Positions 17,794-26,895 of a stretch of DNA of 59,227 nt are shown in pieces. The notes beneath the pieces are model-generated. The model saw only the letters and a list, made by a program, of their open reading frames with translations. It ran no database searches and was not told where the DNA came from. Numbering within the stretch: position 1 is the first letter of the stretch; every line of letters begins with the position of its first letter. The stretch spans positions 1-59,227 of the forward strand of contig CAUZFZ010000048.1 of assembly GCA_963579025.1 (NCBI GenBank). The letters run 5' to 3'. The translations under genes were made by a program, and so were the position numbers. Origin of the DNA: CAUZFZ01 sp963579025. GTDB lineage: Bacteria > Planctomycetota > Planctomycetia > Planctomycetales > Planctomycetaceae.

Positions 17794-18738
17794 TCATCCA
17801 CGCGGATGACATCGCGCGTGAATTGCTTTCAGGCGGCTGTGTTCGACGTGTGTGTAGATTTGCGTGGTCGCGATACTGGCATGGCCGAGCATTTCCTGCA
17901 GGGCTCGGATTTCCGCACCACCGGCGAGCATGTGGGTGGCGAAGCTGTGCCGCAGAGTGTGCGGGCTGACTCCGTCTCCGCAGCCGACGCGTTGAGCGTA
18001 CTTCTTGACGAACTGCCACACTGAGACTCGCGAGAGTTGCCGGCCATGACCGTTCAACAGCAGCCACGGAGCATCGCCGTCGCCGACAAGTTGAGAACGC
18101 TCACCTTCGATCCATGCTTCAATAGCGGAGATCGCAACTGGGTTCAGGCCGACGATGCGTTCTTTGTTGCCCTTGCCTGTGCAGCGTGCATACCGCTCGT
18201 CAAGAAACACATTTCCCAGCCGGATGTCGGCGACTTCCGAGGCTCGGCAGCCTGTGGCGTACAGCAGACACAACAGAGCGCGGTCGCGGAGCGGAAAGCG
18301 ATCCTGCCGGGCCGGGGCGCTCAGTAACCGTTCGACCATGTCCGGGCTGAGGACTTTGGGCAGGTGTTGCCACAGCTTCGGCGAACTCAGCGTGTCTGCG
18401 ACAGATTTGAGCAGCAGGCTTTCGAGCACCAGGTAACGGAACAGCATCTTGATCGCGACCAGGTGCCGCGAGATCGTCGTCGCCGCCAGATTCCGGTTAT
18501 GCAGATGCTCCAGATAGCCCGTGAAGGTGCGCAGAGTGATGTCATTCGGATCGGCCGGGCCATGAGGCTGATACCAGATCGCGAACTGGTTCAGATCGGA
18601 CTCGTAGGCACGCAACGTGTTTTTCGCGAGCCCGCATTCCGCTTCCAGGTAGTGCAGGAAGGGAACGAGATGAGTCGCGACCGGGTTGCTCCGGACTGAG
18701 CCATTGCCGTCAGATGGCGGACGCTTGCGCTGAGGCAT
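17794..18738 (-). CDS. tyrosine recombinase, XerC/XerD type
   Basis: Site-specific tyrosine recombinase of 314 residues, the length of XerC/XerD, which resolves chromosome dimers at dif during cell division. An N-terminal SAM-like core-binding domain (residues 20-110) precedes the catalytic domain. All catalytic residues are visible: R165 (GCRASEV), K189 (GKGNKER), H260 and R263 (HTLRHSFATHML), H286 (LGHASIATTQ) and the nucleophile Y295 (IYTHV). ATG at 18738 is chosen because the open frame upstream to 18879 lacks family similarity. It is downstream of the helicase and upstream of DUF1501 on the same strand. A phage-type integrase is less likely given the Xer length and the absence of mobile-element genes. 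Confidence 0.9.
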   Translation of the reverse strand: MPQRKRPPSDGNGSVRSNPVATHLVPFLHYLEAECGLAKNTLRAYESDLNQFAIWYQPHGPADPNDITLRTFTGYLEHLHNRNLAATTISRHLVAIKMLFRYLVLESLLLKSVADTLSSPKLWQHLPKVLSPDMVERLLSAPARQDRFPLRDRALLCLLYATGCRASEVADIRLGNVFLDERYARCTGKGNKERIVGLNPVAISAIEAWIEGERSQLVGDGDAPWLLLNGHGRQLSRVSVWQFVKKYAQRVGCGDGVSPHTLRHSFATHMLAGGAEIRALQEMLGHASIATTQIYTHVEHSRLKAIHARCHPRG

Positions 18739-18896
18739 GGAAACTGCCGAGTGAATGAGAGTCGATTCGCCGAGCGGACGTCGGGATGCGTATTCTTCGG
18801 CGCACGTTTGAACGGTCCCTGCTCTCAATTCGGCGTTGGAGCCGTGCGGAATCCACTCGCAACGAATCCCGACGTGCAACGCGCATCAATCGGGTC

Positions 18897-21161
18897 TCAG
18901 CGCATACCAACTGGCTGCAGGGGGCAGCGGGCAGCGTCGAACGTGTGACTCTCCGACGGCTCCTGAAACGCAACGGTTACCGACTTGCGGCGACCGAATC
19001 CCGTCACGTTCGTGACGGCTCCGACGCCGTACTGCGGGTGCCGGACGCGCATTCCGATCGCAAACAACTGCGGCAAATCGGCTGCGTCATGCGTTCCATT
19101 GAGCAAACCCGCGCCAGTCGTCAGCAGCGGCCTTTCGGCGGATCCGAGGGATTCCTTGAGCCGTTTTCGCAGTTCAAGGTCCTTTTCCGTAAACGCCGAC
19201 CGTTTGGGACTGGCCTGGGCATCATCCGGTTCGAAGCCCACCCCATCCTCGGACTCGAATTCCGTCTCAACCAGGAACTGACTCGGGATCGTGAGTTGCG
19301 GTTTGCCTCGCACGGACCGCACCTGCGCTGTGGTGAGATACAGCCGCTGCATCGCGCGCGTCATGCCAACGAACAGTAGCCGCCGCTCTTCTTCAATCTG
19401 CTTCGGGTCGTCGGACTTCACGGCCCGCTCGTGTGGAATCAGCCCATGTTCCAGTCCGACAACGAACACGCACGGGAATTCCAGCCCCTTTGCCGCGTGC
19501 ATCGTCATCAACGTGACCTTGCCGGCCGACGGATCAAGCAGGTCGCCGTCATTCACCAGAGCGGTTGTTTCCAGGAATCCTGTGACCGAGGGATCGTCTT
19601 CGTCCAGCTCGTCATATTGAGCCGCCGCGTTAATCAACTCGGTGACGTTGGCTTCTTTCTCAATCGCCTGTTCTGAGGCGACATTCGCCCAAGTGCGATG
19701 GAAGAACGTCTTGTTGACAATTCCAGTGAGCAACCCACTGACGTTGCCGTAATCCGCCAGCGTCAGGCCCTCCATCATTCGCGCGAACATTTTCAGTTTC
19801 GGCCGCGCCGTCTTCGAGATTCCATCGATCTGATCAGCCGATCGTGCCGCTTCCAGCAGATTGACGCGGCGTTCGTTCGCCCAGCGCTGCAAGTGCGTCT
19901 GCGTCTTTCCGCCGATCCCGCGGGCCGGTCTGTTCACAATGCGCAGGAACGCGATCTGGTCCGCGGGGTTGTCGATGACTCGCAGGTAAGCGATGAGGTC
20001 CTTGATCTCCGCACGGTCATAGAAGGCAAGCCCGGCTGCGACCTGGAACGGAATCCTCTGCCGGGCGAACCCCAGCTCGAGTTCGCGCGACATCGAGTTC
20101 ACTCGATAGAACACCGCGATTTCCGACCACCTCAGTCCGGTTTCCTCACGCAGCGTGCGCACCTGGTCAGCAATACCTGTTGCTTCTGTCCGCCCGTCCG
20201 GAAAGGTGAGCAGTCTGGGCGCATGACCGTCCTGGGCGTCAGTGATCAGCGACTTGGCTTTGCGTTGCCGGTTGTGAGCGATCAGGCGATCCGCTGCTCG
20301 CAGTATCAGGCCTGTGCTGCGGAAGTTCTGCTCCAGTCGAATGAGCTGCGCGTTGGGGTAGTCGCGTTCAAAGTTGAGGATGTTCTCGATCGTGGCGCCG
20401 CGCCAGGCGTAAATCGACTGATCGGGATCGCCAGTGACGCATACGTTCGGCACGTTGACCGATAGCGACCGCACAAGCTGGTACTGCGCGGGATTCGTAT
20501 CCTGATACTCATCCACAAGCAGGAACTGGTAGCGCATGTCGTAGTCGGCGCGCAGTTCCGGGTTGTCAGCGAACAGTCGCACGACATGCAGCAGCAGGTC
20601 GTCGAAATCGACCGCATTCGATTCGAGTAACGCAGACTGATACAGCGGGTAGACCTGCGCGACGAGCGTGTCGAATGGTTCGCCGATCCGACATTCGAGA
20701 GTGCGGACGAATTCGTCGGGTTCCGTGAAGCTGTTCTTGATTCGACTGATGCGGGCGCTGATCTTCGACGGCTGCGCGCGGACGGCGTCCATGTCGAGTT
20801 CCTTCAGCACGTGCCGAATGACCTGCAACTGGTCGGCCTTGTCGAAGATCGTGAAATTCGAGTCGAGCCCGACGACATCCGCCCGTCGTCGGAGAACACT
20901 CGCGCAGAAGCGGTGAAACGTGCTGACCCAGACCCGAGCACCCGGCAGCAGCGCATCGACGCGGTGCTGCATTTCCCGCGCGGCTCGATTCGTGAACGTA
21001 ATAGCCAGAATGGCTCGCGGATCGACCCCGCGTTCAACCAGCCGCGCGATTCGTCGCGTGATCACTCGGGTCTTGCCCGAACCCGGCCCGGCGATAATCA
21101 GCAACGGTCCGGTGAAATGTTCAACCGCGGCCCGTTGCGGTGTCGTCAATCCGTTGTCCAT
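18897..21161 (-). CDS. UvrD/PcrA-type superfamily 1 DNA helicase
   Basis: ATP-dependent 3'-5' DNA helicase of the UvrD/PcrA/Rep group, used in repair and in clearing protein roadblocks. Motifs in order: the Q-motif region LTTPQRAAVEH, Walker A AGPGSGKT (about residue 24), TFTNRAAREM (Ia), VDEYQDTNPAQY (II), GDPDQSIYAWRGA (III), RLEQNFRS (IV), TMHAAKGLEFPCVFV (V) and EERRLLFVGMTRA (VI). The 754-aa length and a C-terminal Tudor-like segment (GMRVRHPQYGVGAV) match PcrA/UvrD, where that segment contacts RNA polymerase. xerC/D follows downstream on the same strand after about 160 bases. Confidence 0.93.
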   Translation of the reverse strand: MDNGLTTPQRAAVEHFTGPLLIIAGPGSGKTRVITRRIARLVERGVDPRAILAITFTNRAAREMQHRVDALLPGARVWVSTFHRFCASVLRRRADVVGLDSNFTIFDKADQLQVIRHVLKELDMDAVRAQPSKISARISRIKNSFTEPDEFVRTLECRIGEPFDTLVAQVYPLYQSALLESNAVDFDDLLLHVVRLFADNPELRADYDMRYQFLLVDEYQDTNPAQYQLVRSLSVNVPNVCVTGDPDQSIYAWRGATIENILNFERDYPNAQLIRLEQNFRSTGLILRAADRLIAHNRQRKAKSLITDAQDGHAPRLLTFPDGRTEATGIADQVRTLREETGLRWSEIAVFYRVNSMSRELELGFARQRIPFQVAAGLAFYDRAEIKDLIAYLRVIDNPADQIAFLRIVNRPARGIGGKTQTHLQRWANERRVNLLEAARSADQIDGISKTARPKLKMFARMMEGLTLADYGNVSGLLTGIVNKTFFHRTWANVASEQAIEKEANVTELINAAAQYDELDEDDPSVTGFLETTALVNDGDLLDPSAGKVTLMTMHAAKGLEFPCVFVVGLEHGLIPHERAVKSDDPKQIEEERRLLFVGMTRAMQRLYLTTAQVRSVRGKPQLTIPSQFLVETEFESEDGVGFEPDDAQASPKRSAFTEKDLELRKRLKESLGSAERPLLTTGAGLLNGTHDAADLPQLFAIGMRVRHPQYGVGAVTNVTGFGRRKSVTVAFQEPSESHTFDAARCPLQPVGMR

Positions 21162-21657
21162 CCGTTCGCCATCCTCTGCGCCTGTTAATTGCCGCCAGTA
21201 CGCTCCTGCGCTGTGAGCGTAGTAACTGCATTCATGCCGATTGGAAACCGTCGCAAGTCGCCATCAGCGTTGCAATCGCGCGTGTTCGAACAACTCAATG
21301 GATCGAGTGACGGCCACCTTGCGGAACACGACCGGACGGGCAGGCAAAGAAACATCAGCACACGCGGGAACAACGTCCGCGAAACGTGAGGATCCGGAAC
21401 ATAGGTAAACCGGAGACTGTGTAGCGAGGAGATACCCCCCGTGGTCTCGGCAATGCGGACGCGAAAGTGGCACAATCGGAAATACCGTGAATCGCAGGAG
21501 AATCGTCAGCCGATATTTCAACGGAGACGACCCGCGCGCTCGATGCGCGGTGTGTCTGTTTGTTCGCACTGACGAGGTCTCGATGCGCAGCCAATGGCTG
21601 ATGATCGATTTTGGCACTGAGCCTGGTCTTCCATCCCGAAGACCAGACCGAGTGTCG
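21162..21657. other. divergent intergenic region upstream of export lipoprotein
   Basis: A 496-base gap between the helicase start and the lipoprotein start. Open frames on both strands here show no family resemblance or hydrophobic leader. The plus-strand frame of the lipoprotein extends back to 21487, but the lipobox fixes a much later start. I see no tRNA or clear regulator site beyond the hairpin at 21623-21646. Confidence 0.45.
21623..21646 (+). promoter_or_regulatory. hairpin just upstream of the lipoprotein start
   Basis: CTGGTCTT and AAGACCAG form a perfect 8-base-pair stem around an 8-base loop, ending 11 bases before the ATG at 21658. It covers the position where a ribosome site would be expected, so it could restrain translation. 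This is an inference from position only. Confidence 0.3.
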
Positions 21658-22842
21658 ATGAACGTGCCTCGCGTGTCGCGCCTTCACTGGCTGGCGATGG
21701 CCATGCTTCTGCTCAGCAGCGGCTGCATCACCCCGTGCTTTAGCGGTGCCTGCAACTCCAGCGAGCCGCTGTACGTATCGCCGATGTCCCGCTTCGGGTC
21801 CGTCGAAAAAAAGCTGCCCGACGCATGTGCGCCTAAAGGGTTCTGCAATCCGCTGCCGTACTTCACATTCGGAAAATACTGGCCGAAGCTCGACGAATGG
21901 AGGACGACAAGAACGGCGCTCAAGTGTGCCCGCAAGAATCTGCTTAAGCAGATGTGGGAAACGAAGAGCTGGATCAACGCTCATTACCGTGAAGGGTATG
22001 CGCAGGCCTTCATCGATGTTGCCAACGGCGGTAACGGCGAACTTCCAGCAGTGCCACCGCCCCGATACTGGAATACTCATTTCCGTTCCGCAAAAGGAGA
22101 GTGGCGGATCGAGCGGTGGTTTGATGGCTACCGCACCGGTTCAGCCGTCGCGCTCGTTCAGATGCAGCCGTTGCGGCGCATTACGCCGTCTTACGACTGG
22201 AGCATTGAGAAGCCGAAGCCTCCATTTGTTGGTTCGCCCGCGGGATTCAACAATTCCTGCGGCGTCCCACCGGGTGGTCCATACATGCAGGCCGGTGGAT
22301 TCGCCATGCCGGGGCCCCAAGGGTATCCGGGTCAATCATTCGGGCCACGGGGATTCCCGACACAGCCAGCCCCTTACAACGGATTCTCTGGGCAGTCGAT
22401 GGCCCGGGGTTATGGGAATACACCGATTCAGTCGGGCCAACCGGGCTTCGGTTATGCACCGGGTGGACCTCAAGGACCACCGCCGGGCGGGCCGGGCTCA
22501 GGATTCGTTGATCCGGGTTTTGCTCCAAGCGCTGTGAATCCGGCGGGACCGCAACAGTTTCAGGCGAATCCGCCTCGTGGCGCTGTGCAACCCCAGCAAC
22601 AGCCGGGAACGGGCGCTCTGACTGATCCACAATTACGAACGCTTCAACCCAGCGCCGGGGGACTTGTCCCCGGTTATGGGGCCGGGTCAGCCGGCCAAGG
22701 TGGACGCACTCCGGGGGCTGGACCTGCGAGTCCCGCTCCCAGGCAAATGACACCGGGCTTCTCGACGGATGCCAACCTGCCAGCCGGTATCCCGCGTGAC
22801 GAACCGGTGTGGCGAACTCGACCACCACAGAACACTCGATAG
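21658..22842 (+). CDS. Gly/Pro/Gln-rich lipoprotein linked to polysaccharide export
   Basis: Lipoprotein of 394 residues. The leader WLAMAMLLLSSGC gives a good lipobox with lipidated Cys23. Residues about 30-190 form a Trp/Tyr-rich conserved-looking domain (YFTFGKYWPKLDEW, WINAHYREGYAQAFIDVANG). I do not recognise it as a named family, although it recalls planctomycete export-associated lipoproteins. The C-terminal half is low-complexity Gly, Pro, Gln and Ala and is probably disordered. ATG at 21658 is chosen because the lipobox then falls at the right distance. The polysaccharide export gene begins 37 bases downstream, so co-transcription and a shared role at the outer envelope are likely. 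Confidence 0.7.
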   Translation: MNVPRVSRLHWLAMAMLLLSSGCITPCFSGACNSSEPLYVSPMSRFGSVEKKLPDACAPKGFCNPLPYFTFGKYWPKLDEWRTTRTALKCARKNLLKQMWETKSWINAHYREGYAQAFIDVANGGNGELPAVPPPRYWNTHFRSAKGEWRIERWFDGYRTGSAVALVQMQPLRRITPSYDWSIEKPKPPFVGSPAGFNNSCGVPPGGPYMQAGGFAMPGPQGYPGQSFGPRGFPTQPAPYNGFSGQSMARGYGNTPIQSGQPGFGYAPGGPQGPPPGGPGSGFVDPGFAPSAVNPAGPQQFQANPPRGAVQPQQQPGTGALTDPQLRTLQPSAGGLVPGYGAGSAGQGGRTPGAGPASPAPRQMTPGFSTDANLPAGIPRDEPVWRTRPPQNTR

Positions 22843-22879
22843 TCATTCCACTCGAATAAACCTATCCGGCAGCAAGTCC

Positions 22880-24913
22880 ATGCACGTCCCGCAGGGAACG
22901 CAACAATTTGGAGCCGCCGCCCGACAGTCGTCGGCCGGATTGGATTGCGCCCTGATCCGGCGATCCGTACTGGTGACTCTATGCCTGACGTTGCTGGGAC
23001 TCAGCGGTTGTGCGGCGATGCGGCCGATGGATGGCGTCCCGGCCCGCTACCTGCCGGAAGAACTTCGCGGCGTGGACCGCGCGGCCGCTCAGCGAGTCGA
23101 CCTGTCACGACTTGGTCAGCCCACTCCGGCCCACTACCGCGTCGATGCCGGCGATGTCCTGGCGATCTATATCGAGAGTGTTCTGGGACAGCGCGAGCAA
23201 CCCCCGATCAACCGTCCAATCGACCCGTCACAACCGCCCACTCTCGGCTATCCGCTGACCGTACGTGATGACGGCATGCTGTCGCTGCCGCTGGTCGCGC
23301 CGATCAACGTGCGAGGTCGGACGATTCCCGAGATTGAGCAGCAGATTCGCCATGCCTACACAGTGCAGCGACGGTTACTGCGATCCGGACAGGAACGCAT
23401 TCTGGTGACGTTGCAGCAGCCGCGGCAGTACCGCGTGCTGGTTGTGCGCGAGGAGTCCGAAGACGACTTCCTGTCGGGAGTCAGCATTGGCAGCGGGAAC
23501 ATCGGGCGGGCGAAACGCGGCAACAGTCAGGCGGTGTCACTGCCGGCGTACAAGAACGATGTCTTGCATGCCCTCGTCCAATCCGGCGGGCTGCCTGGTC
23601 TGGACGCGGAAGCTGTCGTGTATGTCATTCGCGCTCAACGTGGCGGGCCGGGAATGCAGGCGTGTCAGACTCCACCGCCGGTTGCGTCTCATGCTGGCTT
23701 CCGACCGCCCTCGTATCGACCTCCCGGGTATGCATCCGCCGCTGGGACTGTCCCGTATGGTTACGGCCCAGCCGCATACGGCGGTCCGGCATCGTACGGG
23801 GCTCCACAGAACCTGAATCCGATGCCGGGACAGCCGCAGCAGTACGCGATGCCCCCGCAGCAGCAACCTCTGCAACCCATTCCCGAACAGCAGCCGTTTT
23901 CGCCGGGCCCAGGCCCTGGTCCCGGACACTCGCCGATCGCGCGTCCGTATCCCGCTGGTGTGCCGGGTCAGGCGTTCCCGCCTGGGACAATGATTCGCGG
24001 TCAGTCTCCGGATGTGTCGGCTCAGTCCCTTGACGGAACTCAGTCCGGCGGTCGCTTCCAGCAGATGAGTCGTCGGATCATGTCATCACCACGGCGCATG
24101 GCCGAGCAGATCACTGGCATTCCGCTGCCGCGAATCACCGTTGAGACGGTTCCAGCGACAGGTCCGGTGCAGACATCGCAAATCACTCCGGTGCGGTACT
24201 CAAGTCCGCCGCCGATGAGCAACAACTCTTACTCGAACACGAACACGAACATCCCGACCACGTTTCCGACCAATGCCGGGAGACCACCGGTGGTTCCCGC
24301 GTGCGACACGTGTGGTCCGACACCGATGTTGCAGAACAATCCGGGCAACTGGCAGCCACCGGCCGCCTGGTCCAACGTCAACATGATCGCGAGCGGAGCG
24401 TTGCGTTCCGGTTCCAACGTGATTCGCATTCCATTGCGGCTGACCGAATACGAACCACTGCAAATCTCGCAGTGCGATGTCATTCTCGGCGACGGCGACA
24501 TCGTGTTCATCGGCTCGCGTGACGACGAGGTGTTTTACACCGGCGGACTGCTCGGCGGCGGTGAGTACAATCTCCCTCGCGACCGAAACCTGGACATCCT
24601 GGAAGCCATCGCGATCGCCGAATCAGCGTCGCAATCCGCGGCCGGAGCTGGTCGTTCGGCCTTGAACAACGATGTCTCGATCAGCCCCAGCCAGGCAATC
24701 GTGCTGCGACGGCTGCCGAACAACACGCAGGTGCCGATCCTCGTCAATCTGTACCGCGCCCGTGAGCACCTCTCGGAACGGATCAACATCCAGCCGGGAG
24801 ACTACATCCTGCTGCAGTACACGAAGGCGGAAGCCGTCGGCGCATTCATCGAACGGCATATTCTGGAGAGCGCCCTGTTCGGCGTCGCCGCCGCTCAGTT
24901 CAACAGCAATTAG
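22880..24913 (+). CDS. polysaccharide biosynthesis/export (Wza-type) lipoprotein
   Basis: Outer-envelope polysaccharide export protein. The leader ends in LLGLSGC with lipidated Cys44. A Poly_export domain follows at about 84-180 (YRVDAGDVLAIYIES, DDGMLSLPLVAPINVRGRT, ILVTLQQPRQYRVLVV), then an SLBB-like segment with LPAYKNDVLHALVQSGGLPG at about 220-250. Residues about 260-480 are Pro, Gln, Gly and Tyr-rich and interrupt the normal architecture. A second SLBB-like part follows, with GDGDIVFIGSRDDEVFYTGGLLGGGEY and a final QPGDYILLQY. At 677 aa it is nearly twice the usual Wza length because of this insert. ATG at 22880 places the lipobox correctly. It forms an operon with the preceding lipoprotein. 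Confidence 0.88.
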   Translation: MHVPQGTQQFGAAARQSSAGLDCALIRRSVLVTLCLTLLGLSGCAAMRPMDGVPARYLPEELRGVDRAAAQRVDLSRLGQPTPAHYRVDAGDVLAIYIESVLGQREQPPINRPIDPSQPPTLGYPLTVRDDGMLSLPLVAPINVRGRTIPEIEQQIRHAYTVQRRLLRSGQERILVTLQQPRQYRVLVVREESEDDFLSGVSIGSGNIGRAKRGNSQAVSLPAYKNDVLHALVQSGGLPGLDAEAVVYVIRAQRGGPGMQACQTPPPVASHAGFRPPSYRPPGYASAAGTVPYGYGPAAYGGPASYGAPQNLNPMPGQPQQYAMPPQQQPLQPIPEQQPFSPGPGPGPGHSPIARPYPAGVPGQAFPPGTMIRGQSPDVSAQSLDGTQSGGRFQQMSRRIMSSPRRMAEQITGIPLPRITVETVPATGPVQTSQITPVRYSSPPPMSNNSYSNTNTNIPTTFPTNAGRPPVVPACDTCGPTPMLQNNPGNWQPPAAWSNVNMIASGALRSGSNVIRIPLRLTEYEPLQISQCDVILGDGDIVFIGSRDDEVFYTGGLLGGGEYNLPRDRNLDILEAIAIAESASQSAAGAGRSALNNDVSISPSQAIVLRRLPNNTQVPILVNLYRAREHLSERINIQPGDYILLQYTKAEAVGAFIERHILESALFGVAAAQFNSN

Positions 24914-24920
24914 CGCCGCG

Positions 24921-25052
24921 GTGCAGAAATGGTGTCCCACACGCGGCGGCCTGACCTGTGAGCCGACGGCGCTAGCCGCAGGTGCAATCGGGTGTTGGCT
25001 GGCAGCCCGCGGCTAGCGCCGTCGGCTCAGAAATGGGACACGATTTCTGCAC
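24921..25052. repeat. nested double inverted repeat
   Basis: Outer arms at 24921-24939 and 25034-25052 match over 19 bases with one mismatch; inner arms at 24960-24979 and 25009-25028 (GAGCCGACGGCGCTAGCCGC) are perfect over 20 bases. The whole sits between the convergent export gene and DUF1559 gene and could fold into one long branched hairpin, perhaps ending both transcripts. Confidence 0.8.
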
Positions 25053-25090
25053 TGCAGCACCAGGAACGCGCCTGTTTCACGTTCCCGATC

Positions 25091-26032
25091 TTAGAACTCG
25101 CCGAAGGTCTCTCCCTTGTTGCGGCTGCCAACTCCGCGCCAAATCCTCAGGTCGATGTTCTCGTTCATGAATCGGACTCGACCGTCTCCGAATAGCACCT
25201 GAACTCCGCCGACGTGCAGACTTCGTGCCGCGAAGACGCCCGTGCTCGTCCACTTCTCACATTCCTGGTCCTTTGTGGGCTTGTCGTTGGGAGTGAGAAT
25301 CGTCGAGTAGTTCCAGGCCTGATTTCGCATGCCGTAGAACCACGAATATCCACGGCCTTCGTTCCCGATATTACTGCTGATCGGAGGGGCGCCTCCCACC
25401 TGGCAGGCGGCATATCCACCCGTGTTACCAGCGTACCGCTTGATGAAGGGTCGTCCGATGAGGCATTCCGACGCAGCCATCGTGTTGCTCGATCCGTCAA
25501 TGATATCCGCGAACCGCGTGTGACCGTTGATCGCGAACATGGCGTCTGTCTTATTCGGCTGATCATCCTGCCCGATGCACGCGACGTAGTTTGTCGGCGC
25601 ATACGAATTGCTGGGTCGGACGCCCGGATCGGATGCACAGCGGTACGTCGAAATCGGAATATTGCGAACAGCGGAATTGCTGCCTCCACTACCCGGATAG
25701 CGATCCCAGTCGACACGTTGAAACAGAGGTGCCTGGTCCATGAAAGGCAGAATGCGGCCCAGCCATGAGATCTGGCTGGTCGTCCAGCTTCCGCGACTGT
25801 ATCCGAAGTCACGGATGGCCCCTGGCGGCAGAGTCAGAAACTGGTCATGGTAGTTGTGCAAAGCCAGACCGATCTGCTTCAGATTATTCTTACAGGATGA
25901 ACGCCGAGCTGCTTCTCGCGCCTGTTGCACGGCGGGAAGCAGCAATGCGATCAGGATCGCTATGATGGCGATCACGACCAGCAGCTCGATCAGAGTAAAG
26001 CCTCGTCGCCGTCGATGAAGAGAAAACCACAT
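25091..26032 (-). CDS. DUF1559 protein with type IV pilin-like leader
   Basis: Typical planctomycete DUF1559 protein of 313 residues. The N-terminus has a basic stretch and the prepilin motif RRRRGFTLIELLVVIAII, with predicted processing between Gly11 and Phe12 and Glu at mature position 5, followed by a long hydrophobic helix and LLPAVQQAREAARRSSCKNNLKQIGLALHNYHD. The C-terminus ends with the family's H-X9-DG-like motif (FGDGRVRFMNENID). Such proteins are major pseudopilins or surface filaments and occur in large paralogous numbers in this phylum. ATG at 26032 is chosen since it starts the leader. The gene lies 102 bases downstream of a small lipoprotein on the same strand. Confidence 0.92.
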   Translation of the reverse strand: MWFSLHRRRRGFTLIELLVVIAIIAILIALLLPAVQQAREAARRSSCKNNLKQIGLALHNYHDQFLTLPPGAIRDFGYSRGSWTTSQISWLGRILPFMDQAPLFQRVDWDRYPGSGGSNSAVRNIPISTYRCASDPGVRPSNSYAPTNYVACIGQDDQPNKTDAMFAINGHTRFADIIDGSSNTMAASECLIGRPFIKRYAGNTGGYAACQVGGAPPISSNIGNEGRGYSWFYGMRNQAWNYSTILTPNDKPTKDQECEKWTSTGVFAARSLHVGGVQVLFGDGRVRFMNENIDLRIWRGVGSRNKGETFGEF

Positions 26033-26134
26033 GTTGAGCAACCTCCGCCGGAGTCGGCTTTGAAGCCGGGCTCCAGTCATTACAGAACTCGAAAAACGAT
26101 GAAGAGAATGTGATTATTGAGCAGAGTCTACCGG

Positions 26135-26635
26135 CTATTCGGCATCAGGCCCGTCGTCTTCGGGGAGGTCCGTCCGCTCGCCGGTCATTTCAAAGACCTG
26201 TGTGTTCTTACCAGCATTCAACGTCACTTGCAGCGTGCTTTCTGAGTTGTATTTGCGCGGAACGATTTCCTCGACTTCAGCAATGTCCTGTACCGGTTCA
26301 TCGCCGAATGATTCGAATGCCGCTGTCGTCTTTCCTGTTTCGCGAAATCCGATGATGCGCACGGTGAAGGTACCCGCCCACATCTCGCCATCCGTTGCAA
26401 TCTGATACTGACCGTCCGTGATCTTCGCCCCTCCGCGAGCTCCGCCGTGACCCATTGGTTCGAATACAATAGTGCCGGTCTTGATCGGTTCCGCATTCAA
26501 CGTCACGGAGCCGGTGACCGAACAGGGCTCTCCACCGGATCCAGCGCAGCCCACCAGGCTGATCGGCAGCATCAGACAGGCGAGCAGTAGCAATGAGACA
26601 AGACAATAACGCCAATGATAACTTTCCGTGACCAT
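26135..26635 (-). CDS. small lipoprotein with carboxypeptidase-regulatory-like (beta-sandwich) domain
   Basis: A 166-residue lipoprotein: hydrophobic leader CLVSLLLLACLMLPISLVGC with lipidated Cys30, then an Ig-like beta-sandwich (VTGSVTLNAEPIKTGTIVFEP, GGAKITDGQYQIA, WAGTFTVRIIG) typical of the transthyretin-like or carboxypeptidase-regulatory-like proteins that accompany DUF1559 genes in planctomycetes. It ends in an acidic tail. ATG at 26635 is chosen; the frame remains open to 27247 but that extension overlaps the divergent membrane-protein gene and shows no family likeness. Its position just before DUF1559 suggests a shared cell-surface job. Confidence 0.85.
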   Translation of the reverse strand: MVTESYHWRYCLVSLLLLACLMLPISLVGCAGSGGEPCSVTGSVTLNAEPIKTGTIVFEPMGHGGARGGAKITDGQYQIATDGEMWAGTFTVRIIGFRETGKTTAAFESFGDEPVQDIAEVEEIVPRKYNSESTLQVTLNAGKNTQVFEMTGERTDLPEDDGPDAE

Positions 26636-26895
26636 CAGTGGGTAACTTTCCGCAGGGTCATCGACTGGATACGACTGACTGAGAGCGACTTTAAACCGGC
26701 GCGTCGAGCTGAAGCGAAACCGTAAATGCGGTTTACTCCCGATCGTCAGGAAACAAATGAGGGGAGGAAAGATCCCGCGCGCATGATAAACCACCATACT
26801 CCAGAAAACACTCGCCTGTCCGCCATCATCCGCCGGCTGAACCCAAAGTAACTTCCGCCCGAGAGCCGCGACCGTCTGAAATCGGTGCCTTCCCG

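Noticed and set aside
17794..18738. Reading the tyrosine recombinase as a phage or integron integrase that marks a mobile island.
   Set aside because: Its length and motifs are those of XerC/XerD, it lies next to a housekeeping helicase, and no attachment repeats, tRNA or phage genes are visible.
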